A stretch of DNA of 64,000 nucleotides from Geobacillus sp. 46C-IIa (GTDB lineage Bacteria; Bacillota; Bacilli; Bacillales; Anoxybacillaceae), in NCBI RefSeq assembly GCF_014679505.1, contig NZ_CP061474.1, positions 1,890,001-1,954,000 on the forward strand, given 5' to 3'. The notes below the pieces were generated by a model. That model searched no databases and had not been told where the DNA came from. It saw nothing but the letters and a program-made list of their open reading frames with translations. This document shows positions 44,630 to 53,549 of the stretch, piece after piece. A program made the position numbers and the translations under genes. Position 1 is the stretch's first letter, and every line of letters begins with the position of its first letter.

Positions 44630-45808
44630 TTACAGTCTCTCCCAAATCGCTGCTATGCCTTGGCCACCGCCAATGCATAGCGAAGAAGCACCGTATTTCT
44701 TTCTTCTTCTTCCTAACTCATAAACGAGGGTCAACGTGATGCGTGTTCCTGAAGCTGCCAACGGATGGCCAAGCGCGACCGCCCCACCATTGACGTTACC
44801 TTTGTCGTCGTCAAATCCTAGTTCTCTCTGACAAGCCAAATATTGAGCTGAAAATGCTTCATTGACTTCGATTAAGTCAAGATCATTAATTGATAAATTC
44901 GCTTTGTCGAGCGCTTGGCGGATCGCTGGCACGGGACCAATCCCCATATACTGCGGCTCAACGCCGACGACTCCCCACGAAACGAGACGGGCGAGCGGTT
45001 TCAATCCACGCTTGGCGGCATATTCCGCTGAAGCGACAACGACTGCCGCCGCCCCGTCGTTCATCCCGCTGGCATTGCCCGGCGTCACGACTCCGTTTTC
45101 AAGGAAGCGCGGTCGAAGCATCTTTAACTGCTCTAAGCTGGTCTGCCGCGGATGCTCATCGGTGTCAACGACTGTTTCCCCTTTTTTTCCTCGCACGGTG
45201 ACAGGGACAATTTCTTGGTGGAAATACCCATTGGCCATCGCCGCAAGCGCCCGCTCATGGCTGCGTAGGGCATGTTGGTCAGCTTCTTCGCGCGTAATGT
45301 GATACTTTTTCGCCAAATTTTCCGCTGTCATGGCCATACTGCAACCGCCAACCGTGTCATACAACCCGTCCCACAGCCAGTCTTCCACCGTCGGACTGCC
45401 TAATGGCGTTCCCCAGCGCATACCTCGAATGACGTGTGGCACTTGGCTCATGTTTTCGGTGCCTCCTGCCAACACCACTTCCGATTCCCCGGTTAAAATG
45501 AAGCGCGCCGCCATGATAATCGCCTCGAGTCCCGTTCCGCACAACCGGTTCATCGTCACGGCAGGCACGTCGATCGGCACCCCGGCCTTCAAGCCGACGT
45601 GGCGAGCGAGCAAGTGAGCATCCCGGCTTGACTGCTGGACGTTGCCAAATACGACATGATCGATTTCTTCCGGTTCGACGTTCGCCTTTTTCATTGCCTC
45701 CCGCGCTGCGATGGCCCCTAGGTCAGTGGCGGAAACATCGCGAAACGAACCGCAAAATTTGGCAAATGGTGTACGCGCTCCTTCAAGCAGCACAATGTCT
45801 GTTCGCAT
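44630..45808 (-). CDS. Acetyl-CoA acetyltransferase (thiolase)
   Basis: 392 residues, normal thiolase length. Acylated cysteine C90 in NRLCGTGLEA; catalytic His in NGGAVALGHPLAASG; second Cys in LCIGGGQGIA. Could cleave 3-oxoacyl-CoA formed by the hydratase and dehydrogenase encoded at 49418 and 50264, or acetoacetyl-CoA made by the synthetase at 53550. CGGGAGGGAAG precedes the start. Last gene of the series. Confidence 0.92.
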   Translation of the reverse strand: MRTDIVLLEGARTPFAKFCGSFRDVSATDLGAIAAREAMKKANVEPEEIDHVVFGNVQQSSRDAHLLARHVGLKAGVPIDVPAVTMNRLCGTGLEAIIMAARFILTGESEVVLAGGTENMSQVPHVIRGMRWGTPLGSPTVEDWLWDGLYDTVGGCSMAMTAENLAKKYHITREEADQHALRSHERALAAMANGYFHQEIVPVTVRGKKGETVVDTDEHPRQTSLEQLKMLRPRFLENGVVTPGNASGMNDGAAAVVVASAEYAAKRGLKPLARLVSWGVVGVEPQYMGIGPVPAIRQALDKANLSINDLDLIEVNEAFSAQYLACQRELGFDDDKGNVNGGAVALGHPLAASGTRITLTLVYELGRRRKKYGASSLCIGGGQGIAAIWERL

Positions 45809-45826
45809 ATTCTTCCCTCCCGGAGT

Positions 45827-47368
45827 TCAACCCTCTTTTAACATCTCTTTTAATTTTCCTTTCTGAATTTTTCCGCTCGCCGTCGTCGGAAATTGATCAA
45901 CGAAAACAACTTTGTTCGGGAGTTTATAGTCCGCAACCAACGGACGCAAAAACTCGACGATGTCCGCCTCCGTTATATGAGCCCCTTCTTTGGGTTGGAT
46001 GACAGTGCAGACCTCCTCTCCCAACACCGGCTCAGGCAGACCGATCACCGCCGTGGCGAAAACACTCGGGTGCCGCTGCAAAATCGTTTCGATCTCTTTC
46101 GGATAAACGTTGTACCCACCGCGGATGATAAGCTCCTTTTTCCGGCCCATAAATCGAATATATCCGCATTCATCCATCATCCCAAGGTCGCCGGTATAAT
46201 ACCAACCGTCCTCGTCAAGCACTTCGGCTGTTTGTTCCGGCATGTTATAGTATCCTATCATGACACCAAACCCTCGGCAGGCAATTTCCCCAATTTCCCC
46301 TGGCGGGAGCGCCTCTCTTCGTTCATTCACAATCTTCACTTCATTTCCTTCCAACGGTTTGCCGACCGTTTCAAATATTCGGTCTTCTTCCGCCTCAAAT
46401 GGGGTGATCGTGACAGAGCCCGTCTCTGTTGTCCCGAACGATATGCATAACACCATCCCCATTTTTTCGCGCACCGCTTTCACTGTTTCCAATGGACAAA
46501 TATCAGCCCCCGTCATTCCCGCACGCAATGACGACAAATCAAATGACTCATCATTCAACACGTTTAACTCCATATGAAACATTGCCGGCACAGCATGATG
46601 AATCGTTACTTTTTCTTTTTCGATAAGCTCCAGCGCCTCTCTTGGGTTATATCTTTCCTGCAACACCATTTTTGCTTGGCTGTATATAGCAGACATCAAG
46701 TTACACGCCATGCCAAACACATGGAAAATCGGTGTACAAATAAGAAACACATCATCTTGACGGCACTTCAAGCTATCCGCAATTGCCATACCTGATTGGA
46801 CGATGCCGCGATGAGTAATCATCACTCCTTTTGGCGCTCCAGTCGTTCCGGATGTGTATAAAAGGCAAAATAGGTCATGCTGCGGATCAATCGTCACCAT
46901 AGGCAACGGTTGATGAGTTGCATAGGCCATAAGCTGCTCCAAAGAAAGGAAGCCTGATTTGGCAAACCGGACCGTGATGATCTGATCAACACGGGTCTGA
47001 ATGAAACTCAATCCGATATGCTTTTCGATTTCCTCACATACAAACAAAATCCTCATCCCAGAATTTTTTATAATATGTTCAACTTCGTGCTGTCGATATT
47101 TCGGATTAAAAGGAACAACGATCGCTCCTATTTGAGAGATAGCAAAAAATAGTTGTACTGTCTCGAGCCAGTTCGGTAAACAAACGCCTACTCGATCTCC
47201 TTGTTTAATGCCGATTGCGATTAACGCCGATGCTAACTGTCGTACTTCTTTATACAAATCACCATAAGTAATCCGATGACGAAGGTCATAAACAGCCTCT
47301 CTAGATGGATTGTCCGCCGCCGCTCGCTTCAACAATTGCGGAACAGACAAAACGCGAACTGTTTCCAC
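45827..47368 (-). CDS. Acyl-CoA synthetase, AMP-binding family
   Basis: 513 residues. ATP motif CLLYTSGTTGAPKGVMITHRG, adenylate motif SFGTTETGSVT, hinge YTGDLGMMDECGYIRFMGRKK, C-terminal lysine in TTASGKIQKG. GTG start at 47368 with GGAGG in front. Medium/long-chain or aromatic side-chain acid as substrate. With hydratase, dehydrogenase and thiolase nearby it makes a complete beta-oxidation set, so a phenylpropanoid or short fatty acid is plausible. Confidence 0.88.
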   Translation of the reverse strand: METVRVLSVPQLLKRAAADNPSREAVYDLRHRITYGDLYKEVRQLASALIAIGIKQGDRVGVCLPNWLETVQLFFAISQIGAIVVPFNPKYRQHEVEHIIKNSGMRILFVCEEIEKHIGLSFIQTRVDQIITVRFAKSGFLSLEQLMAYATHQPLPMVTIDPQHDLFCLLYTSGTTGAPKGVMITHRGIVQSGMAIADSLKCRQDDVFLICTPIFHVFGMACNLMSAIYSQAKMVLQERYNPREALELIEKEKVTIHHAVPAMFHMELNVLNDESFDLSSLRAGMTGADICPLETVKAVREKMGMVLCISFGTTETGSVTITPFEAEEDRIFETVGKPLEGNEVKIVNERREALPPGEIGEIACRGFGVMIGYYNMPEQTAEVLDEDGWYYTGDLGMMDECGYIRFMGRKKELIIRGGYNVYPKEIETILQRHPSVFATAVIGLPEPVLGEEVCTVIQPKEGAHITEADIVEFLRPLVADYKLPNKVVFVDQFPTTASGKIQKGKLKEMLKEG

Positions 47369-47396
47369 CTCTCCCCATCCTCCGTTTCCCCAAAAG

Positions 47397-47846
47397 TTAG
47401 CTCACTTGATAAAACGCGACTTCCACTTCCGTTGGCTTTCGAATTCCTTCGCCGACAAACATCATTTTATTCAAAAAATCATATCGCCCGCTTCGCACTT
47501 CAAAAATAGGGGACGTTTTAAAATAATAAGAGCCCCGCGGCACATCCTCGCCACGAAATATTTGATCGATGATTTCTTTGGGCCCGTGCCGGTATCCCTT
47601 ATTGACAACATAAATAGGCGTCCCATCATCCGTCTCGATCACATAATGGGCAAGCAGTTCTGTTACCCCATCTCTCCGAATCAATTGATAGTCCGCTCCT
47701 CCGGGGAACACTTTTCCCCTCATCAAAGGCCCCTCGAAACTTCCACCGAGAATTGGAATCACTCTTCGATACCCGTCCCCGACATCTCCTACTTCAATCG
47801 GGTTTCCAACCTCAATGTAAGCGGTAAATATATGTTCAAATCGGAT
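47397..47846 (-). CDS. DUF3237 family protein with apparent ATC start
   Basis: The conventional frame starts at a GTG at 47762 (121 residues), but family-like sequence continues upstream: FEHIFTAYIEVGNPIEVG, then RRVIPILGGSFEGP. Counting from an ATC codon at 47846, six bases after AAGGGA, gives 149 residues, the usual DUF3237 length. The frame is open back to the stop codon of the MFS gene and contains no upstream ATG, GTG or TTG before the family-like part. Either ATC is used as a start or the original start has mutated. DUF3237 proteins are common in aromatic and lipid catabolic clusters; function unknown. Confidence 0.65.
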   Translation of the reverse strand: MRFEHIFTAYIEVGNPIEVGDVGDGYRRVIPILGGSFEGPLMRGKVFPGGADYQLIRRDGVTELLAHYVIETDDGTPIYVVNKGYRHGPKEIIDQIFRGEDVPRGSYYFKTSPIFEVRSGRYDFLNKMMFVGEGIRKPTEVEVAFYQVS

Positions 47847-47903
47847 GGTCGTTCCCTTCTTTCTATGAAATTGGCCTTCTCCGCCTTTACAAAGCAGTTC
47901 TGT

Positions 47904-49256
47904 TCATGAAACAGTCACTTGTCCGCTCTCTGTCTTCGGTTGCTCGTTGCGATAGATTGCATACTTTTCTTGCACGAGCAATACAGCAATTCCCCCTAAT
48001 ACCGCGGCGCTGGCAATAGCAGCAAAATTATATTGAGGCGGCAAGTTAAAGGACAGCAAAACCCCAACAAACGTCGGTGCAACAATGCCACCAATTCTGC
48101 CGAACGCCATCGTGCTCCCTAAAGCAGTGGATCGCATGGCTTCCGGATAGTATTGAGAAACAAATGCATTGGCGATATTTTGGACACCTACTGAGGCGGC
48201 TCCAATAATGGCAATCAGTACAAAAGCGACGATGGTACTGCTCATAAAACCGATCAGTGATAAAGCGACCGCTCCACAGAAGAACAAAGGAACAAGTACC
48301 TTCTTAAATCCCCATTTATTCACTAACGGACCGAAGACTACAGTACCAACGATCGCCCCAATTTGCATCACGGCGGTAAATGCAAGGCTGGAGCTCAAAT
48401 CATAGCCTGCTTTCATCATCAGCCGGGGAAGCCATGTGTTCATTGAGTAAATGAGAACAAATGCACTGAAGCAAGATAGCCAAAACATCACTGTGCTAAA
48501 CGCTCGATTCTCTGTGAATAATTTCACGATAGGTAAAGAAACTTGGGTCTTTCTTTCAGACTTGACTAGTTCAATCGCATCATCATGACTAATATGAGGA
48601 TCAATCAAAGCAAGAACTTTTCGTGCCTCCTCTTCTCTTCCTTCTTTTAGAAGAAAACCAACCGACTCGGGAACACCTTTCATTAGAAATGGAAGCAATA
48701 ATACCGGAACACCTCCGATCCAATAGATGGACTCCCACCCAACCGTCGGCAAAAGCGCCCGGCTCGTCAATGCCGCGGCAATAGCCCCAACTGAATAACC
48801 ACAAAAAATCGAGGCAACAATGGCTGTACGAACTCGTTTCGGAAACATTTCTGTCGCTAGTGCAATGACATTAGGCATAACGCCGCCAAGACCAATCCCA
48901 GCAATGACCCGAGAGATGGTAAATAAAATTGGATTTGGAGCGAAGCCAGCAAGGAAGGTAAAAAAGCCGAATAAAAATGTAGTCAACAAGATAATTTTTT
49001 TGCGTCCCATTCGATCTGCCAGCATGCCAAACAATACCGCTCCAATAGCTGTTCCAATAACTGTATAGCTACCGATGGCACCAGCTGTGACATCTGAAAT
49101 TCCCCACTCTTGAATCAATAAAGGAACCGAAGCGCCATAAATGACGACATCATACCCATCAAGCGTAATCACTAGAAACAGCCAAATCATAAGCCAAATG
49201 TGGAATGAACGGACTGGGCTATTGTCAATCACATCAGCCGGATGAATTTGTTTCAC
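47904..49256 (-). CDS. MFS permease, aromatic acid:H+ symporter family
   Basis: 450 residues, 12 predicted membrane segments. DGYD in segment 1 (TLDGYDVVIYGASVP), LADRMGRKKIILL in loop 2-3 and GIGLGGVMPNVIAL in segment 4 are AAHS features. Same length and layout as the permease at 16314 but clearly different in sequence. It probably imports the acid activated by the CoA ligase at 45827. The start follows AGGGAGGGAAC. The 160-bp stretch upstream (49257-49417) has no recognisable element. Confidence 0.9.
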   Translation of the reverse strand: MKQIHPADVIDNSPVRSFHIWLMIWLFLVITLDGYDVVIYGASVPLLIQEWGISDVTAGAIGSYTVIGTAIGAVLFGMLADRMGRKKIILLTTFLFGFFTFLAGFAPNPILFTISRVIAGIGLGGVMPNVIALATEMFPKRVRTAIVASIFCGYSVGAIAAALTSRALLPTVGWESIYWIGGVPVLLLPFLMKGVPESVGFLLKEGREEEARKVLALIDPHISHDDAIELVKSERKTQVSLPIVKLFTENRAFSTVMFWLSCFSAFVLIYSMNTWLPRLMMKAGYDLSSSLAFTAVMQIGAIVGTVVFGPLVNKWGFKKVLVPLFFCGAVALSLIGFMSSTIVAFVLIAIIGAASVGVQNIANAFVSQYYPEAMRSTALGSTMAFGRIGGIVAPTFVGVLLSFNLPPQYNFAAIASAAVLGGIAVLLVQEKYAIYRNEQPKTESGQVTVS

Positions 49257-49417
49257 ATGGGTTCCCTCCCTAATACATTTACCTTTTTGCCCTTGTCATC
49301 CACCGCTTTGGGGTGCTAGTCAAGACCGATTCGTTCCCCAAAGGCAGCAAACATCTATCCGGGGCTGCTGGACAATGGACTTGCTTAATAACCCCTGCTC
49401 TCCGTTACTAACCATAT

Positions 49418-50197
49418 CTATTTTCCACTAAACACCGGCTTTCTCTTTTCGGCAAACGCCCGCATGCCTTCTTTGCGATCTTCGGTCGCAAAGGCGTTTC
49501 CAAAACAGGAAGTTTCAACCATCAATCCTGACTGCAAATCCACATTGACCCCCGTGTTGACCGCTTCTTTGAGCATGCGCATGGCAATGGCCGGTTTTTG
49601 CGCCAATTTTCCGGCCCATTCTTTCGCCGTCGGCAAAAGTTCGTCGGACGGGACGACTTTGTTTACCAAATGAATGGCAAGCGCCTGCTGGGCATCGATC
49701 ATTTCGCCGAAATAAAGCAATTCTTTCGCCACCCCTTGGCCAACGATGCGCGGCAGCCGCTGCGTCCCGCCGCCGCCCGGGATGATGCCGAGGTTGACCT
49801 CTGGAAAGGCAAACTTGGCATTGTCAGAACAAATGCGCAAATCGCATGCGAGCGCCAATTCGCACCCCCCGCCGAGCGCTAGCCCGTTCACCGCTGCGAT
49901 CACCGGTTTGGATGCGTTTTCAATTTTCAAAAACGCGCTTCGCGATATTTTGTTCATTTCCATCATGCCGGCTAAATCCAAGTCCATCATTTCATGAATA
50001 TCGGCACCGGCCACAAACGCTTTTTCTCCCGCTCCGGTAATGACTATCGCCCTCACTTGTTGGTTGGCTTCGAGCTCATCGATCAAAGCAGATAGCTCTT
50101 GAAACACTTTTGTATTCAACGGATTGAGCGGAGGGCGGTGAATGGATACAACCGCCACTCGGTTTTCGATTTCACATTGCAAAAATTCGTAGTTCAC
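49418..50197 (-). CDS. Enoyl-CoA hydratase
   Basis: Crotonase family, 259 residues. Oxyanion-hole segment AFVAGADIHEM; catalytic glutamates in LGGGCELALACD and FPEVNLGIIPGGGGTQRL. Hydrates trans-2-enoyl-CoA. GTG start at 50197 behind TAGGAGGAGG. Sits directly downstream of the 3-hydroxyacyl-CoA dehydrogenase gene, forming a beta-oxidation pair. Confidence 0.92.
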   Translation of the reverse strand: MNYEFLQCEIENRVAVVSIHRPPLNPLNTKVFQELSALIDELEANQQVRAIVITGAGEKAFVAGADIHEMMDLDLAGMMEMNKISRSAFLKIENASKPVIAAVNGLALGGGCELALACDLRICSDNAKFAFPEVNLGIIPGGGGTQRLPRIVGQGVAKELLYFGEMIDAQQALAIHLVNKVVPSDELLPTAKEWAGKLAQKPAIAMRMLKEAVNTGVNVDLQSGLMVETSCFGNAFATEDRKEGMRAFAEKRKPVFSGK

Positions 50198-50263
50198 AAC
50201 TCATTCCTCCTCCTAGAATGTTTAGCGACGTAGTGGTGGCGTACGAGTATCGCCGTTTCACCC

Positions 50264-51124
50264 TTATCGGGCATCATCGTAATCGTAAAACCCGGCTCCC
50301 GTTTTTCGGCCGAGCCTTCCTGCCCGGACAAGCTGTCTGAGCAATAAAGGAGCGGCAAACCGATCGTCCTTAAACTCTTCGTAAAAATAGTCCATAACAT
50401 GAAGGCCGATGTCGACTCCGGCGAAATCTTGCAACGTAAACGGCCCCATCGGGTAGTTCAAACCGAGCGTCACCGCCTTATCGATGTCTTCCATCGAAGC
50501 TACCCCCTCCTCGACGAGGCGAATTGCTTCGATAAACTGCGGAATCATAATGCGGTTGACGATGAACCCCGGAGAATCTTTTTTCACCTCAACGGGCTCT
50601 TTTTTTAGTTTTCGCGCGAGTTCTTTCACCTGTTCGACTGTTTCATCGCTCGTTTTGTATCCGCGTACGACTTCGACGAGTTTCATCAGCTGTGGGGGAT
50701 TGAAAAAATGCATGCCGACGACTTGGCTTGGACGGCTGGTGGCAGAAGCGATTTCTGTGATGGACATCGATGACGTGTTCGTCGCTAGGATGGCGTGTTC
50801 TGGTGCAATGTTGTCCAATTGAGAAAAAACTTCTTTTTTCACCTCCATGTTTTCGATGACCGCCTCAATAATGACATCGGCCTGTCTCATTTCCTGTAAG
50901 CTAGTTGATCCCTTCACCCGTTCTAGCGCCTCATGTTTTTGCTCGGCGGTCAGCTTCCCTTTGGCCACGCTTTTATCCATAAATGCTTCCATTCGTGAGC
51001 GCGCTTTTTGCAGCATATGCTCGTCGATGTCTACTAAAATGACATTCAATCCTGACAACGCAGCTAAATTGGCGATGCCGCCTCCCATTGTACCGGCTCC
51101 TACGACTCCGATCGTTGCTACCAT
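50264..51124 (-). CDS. 3-hydroxybutyryl-CoA dehydrogenase
   Basis: 286 residues, the size of the stand-alone short-chain enzyme. NAD site GVVGAGTMGGGIANLAA; NTSSMSITEIAS; catalytic His in GMHFFNPPQLMKLVEVV; C-terminal domain YPMGPFTLQDFAGVDIGLHV. AAAGGAGG before the ATG. Oxidises 3-hydroxyacyl-CoA, between the hydratase and thiolase steps. Confidence 0.93.
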   Translation of the reverse strand: MVATIGVVGAGTMGGGIANLAALSGLNVILVDIDEHMLQKARSRMEAFMDKSVAKGKLTAEQKHEALERVKGSTSLQEMRQADVIIEAVIENMEVKKEVFSQLDNIAPEHAILATNTSSMSITEIASATSRPSQVVGMHFFNPPQLMKLVEVVRGYKTSDETVEQVKELARKLKKEPVEVKKDSPGFIVNRIMIPQFIEAIRLVEEGVASMEDIDKAVTLGLNYPMGPFTLQDFAGVDIGLHVMDYFYEEFKDDRFAAPLLLRQLVRAGRLGRKTGAGFYDYDDAR

Positions 51125-51194
51125 TCGTCAAATCCTCCTTTGTTTTTTTGAATTTTCTATATTATCTTTGCTATTCATTATAAAAAAGGTGAAT

Positions 51195-51222
51195 ATAAAA
51201 AAATACCTGCATGATGCAGGAA
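51195..51222 (-). terminator. Terminator after the PucR-type regulator gene
   Basis: CCTGCAT (51206-51212) pairs with ATGCAGG (51214-51220) across one base on paper, so the effective loop is a few bases; on the minus strand it is followed by TATTTTTTTAT. Immediately downstream of the regulator stop. Confidence 0.7.
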
Positions 51223-51229
51223 AACACAC

Positions 51230-53449
51230 TCATCTTTTCAGCAGTTTGGCGGAGGACAGGCCATATAAATCGTACAACTTTAACGCCATCATCAAGTTGA
51301 ACCGCTGCTCTGCCCCGCTCAAGGAGAAGCCGAGCATTTCTTCAATCTTTTCGAGCCGGTATTGAAGGGTGCTGCGGTGAATATACAACTTTTCGGCGGT
51401 TTCGGTCAAATGACCGTTGCAATCGAGAAAGACACGAATCGTTTGCAGCCAATCCACATTTCGTTCCGCGGAATGCCGGATCAACGGGCCAAGATATTTG
51501 TCGACAAACAGTTTCGCCGCCTCCAGCTCTTTTAAATGGTGCAATACTGTGTATGCCCCAAGCTCATCAAAAAATGCCAAGCTTGTCCCTTGAAAACTAT
51601 GGAGAATGACTTGCAACGCCTGCACCGCCTGCTGATAGCAAAAATAATAGTCACGGATCGATGTTGTCCTCCCCCCGATCCCTAAAAGCGCTCGGCAACA
51701 CGCCCCCTCCTCCTTCATCCACTCGTTGATCCGATGGTGCCACTCGTTCCAATATTTCGCGGGCTGCTTCTTCTCCTTGCTTGCCGGAACGATCAAAATA
51801 TACCGATCGTCGATGGCCCCGTATAAGAGAGCAGGGTCTTCGATGGCGATCCGCGCTTTTAAGCGGTCCCATAACGCTGTTCTCTCGACATTCCGCTTGA
51901 ACAAATCCACCTGCTCTTCCGATTCAGAAAACTGCAAATGCAAGACAGCAATGCGATGCTCGTCAAAAATATTCCACTGAAATACATTCGCGTATTGGAT
52001 AATGCTCTCTTCCTCTTCGATTTCCGCGGTCAACAGTTTATGCAAAAAGCTATCTTTCAGCTGTTCCCTTGTATCAAAAACAAGCTTCTGTTTCATAAAC
52101 TGAATGGAAAAAATATTAAGGGCCAGTTCGACGCTGAGACGGAAAAAATCATCGATTTCTTGCGGATGCACGTCAATGGCTAAATAGCCGACCACGTCTC
52201 CCCCGCTGTTGATCGGCCAAACCGTCAGCGAAACGTCCGGATAGCCATCAAGCAGGATATATCCCTCCATCCGGCTTTGCCCAACGGCTTGTCTTAATGC
52301 CTCTTTGGCGATGTCCTGCAGCTGCTGCTCGCTTAGCCGCCCCCATTCATAAGCGATCGGGCGCATAAAGCGGTCAAAGACAATGACCGCTTTGCCAAAC
52401 ATTTGGCTGAATGTTTTCGTAATGCCATGAAAATTTTCATACCGGATCGTCTCTTTCATCAATTTTTGTTGATATTGAAGGAGAAGACGGAGGCGATGGG
52501 TATGATCCCGCTCCTGCTGATACAGCCGAACATTTTCCAGCATGACGGCAACGTAGTTCGCTAGCATGTCTAAAATTCCTACATCTTCTTTCGTAAATGT
52601 TCCTTCGTTTTTTCGTTCCACATGCAGGACACCGATCGTTTTGAAGTTGACAACAAGCGGAGCCGTCAACTGATCCCCGCCCGGTTTCTCTAAAAACGGA
52701 AAATAGTCGCTTACCCGGTAGTTATTTTTCATCATAATTTGTTGCGGGCCGCTTACTTTGCCATACGCAGGAGGATGAAAAACAAAGCTATCGTCTTCTT
52801 CCCGGTATAAATACATACAGGCACCGCCCGCGTTCGTCCCTTTTCCGGCCCGCTCGACGATTTTTTCAACAAACCGCTCAAGCGGCGTATCGAGCGAAAA
52901 GTGTTGCGCAAGCCACTCGAGGCCAACCATTTTTCGCTGCTGGTTTTCGTTTTTCTTGGCGACCGTAATGGCTAGGGCGACATCCTCGCCAAAATCGTCA
53001 AACAGTTGCCGCGCCTCGGCCAGCAGCGAAACATAGCGCCGAAAACCGATCATACAAATGCCGTATTCGTTTTCCTCATCTTTAATTGGAACGCTAAACC
53101 ACGTTTTGATCCCATTTTTTCTCAACAAGTCAATCAATCGGCATGTGCACGCTTCATCCACCTCTTGAAACGTCGTGCTCCCTTCAAACAGCCGCGGCAG
53201 GCAGCTGGCAATCGCGATTGGCGGATGAGAAATCCCGCGGCGGAAATCGCTCTGATATAGTGTCGGTACGACATCATCCCCTTCCTTTAACACAATGGCG
53301 ATCAAGTCACATTCCAGCTCCGCCCGAAATGAAGTCACTAAGTATTGCAACGCTTCTCCTTCTGTATCAAACTTCACGAGTTTTCGCGCCGTCGTCCGCA
53401 AATGGCTTTCAATTTTTTTCATCAGCTTTTGCCGCTTGTTTTCATCCAT
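51230..53449 (-). CDS. GAF-domain regulator with PucR-type helix-turn-helix
   Basis: 739 residues. Two GAF-like domains (roughly 25-165 and 185-320), a less defined middle with CdaR-like GGDEF-related sequence around 480-620, and a C-terminal HTH_30 (DCNGHLTETAEKLYIHRSTLQYRLEKIEEM). Members respond to small ligands and are common beside catabolic genes. Here it lies between acetoacetyl-CoA synthetase and the beta-oxidation set and probably activates one or both. AAACAAGCGGC and GGGGACCGGTG lie upstream; no clear ribosome binding site beyond GGGGA. Confidence 0.85.
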   Translation of the reverse strand: MDENKRQKLMKKIESHLRTTARKLVKFDTEGEALQYLVTSFRAELECDLIAIVLKEGDDVVPTLYQSDFRRGISHPPIAIASCLPRLFEGSTTFQEVDEACTCRLIDLLRKNGIKTWFSVPIKDEENEYGICMIGFRRYVSLLAEARQLFDDFGEDVALAITVAKKNENQQRKMVGLEWLAQHFSLDTPLERFVEKIVERAGKGTNAGGACMYLYREEDDSFVFHPPAYGKVSGPQQIMMKNNYRVSDYFPFLEKPGGDQLTAPLVVNFKTIGVLHVERKNEGTFTKEDVGILDMLANYVAVMLENVRLYQQERDHTHRLRLLLQYQQKLMKETIRYENFHGITKTFSQMFGKAVIVFDRFMRPIAYEWGRLSEQQLQDIAKEALRQAVGQSRMEGYILLDGYPDVSLTVWPINSGGDVVGYLAIDVHPQEIDDFFRLSVELALNIFSIQFMKQKLVFDTREQLKDSFLHKLLTAEIEEEESIIQYANVFQWNIFDEHRIAVLHLQFSESEEQVDLFKRNVERTALWDRLKARIAIEDPALLYGAIDDRYILIVPASKEKKQPAKYWNEWHHRINEWMKEEGACCRALLGIGGRTTSIRDYYFCYQQAVQALQVILHSFQGTSLAFFDELGAYTVLHHLKELEAAKLFVDKYLGPLIRHSAERNVDWLQTIRVFLDCNGHLTETAEKLYIHRSTLQYRLEKIEEMLGFSLSGAEQRFNLMMALKLYDLYGLSSAKLLKR

Positions 53450-53487
53450 AACACCGGTCCCCTTTGCTTATAGTCTTTCGACAAACA

Positions 53488-53529
53488 GAAAGGTTGTTAT
53501 TAAGCCCATCTACTTAATAACAACCTTTC
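53488..53529. repeat. Perfect 17-bp inverted repeat before the PucR-type gene
   Basis: GAAAGGTTGTTATTAAG (53488-53504) and CTTAATAACAACCTTTC (53513-53529) are exact complements around an eight-base spacer. It lies between the synthetase stop (53550, minus) and the regulator start (53449). There is no run of T after it, so it is either a weak terminator or an operator for the regulator. Confidence 0.7.
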
Positions 53530-53549
53530 GCTCCGTCTCGGAAAAGAGT

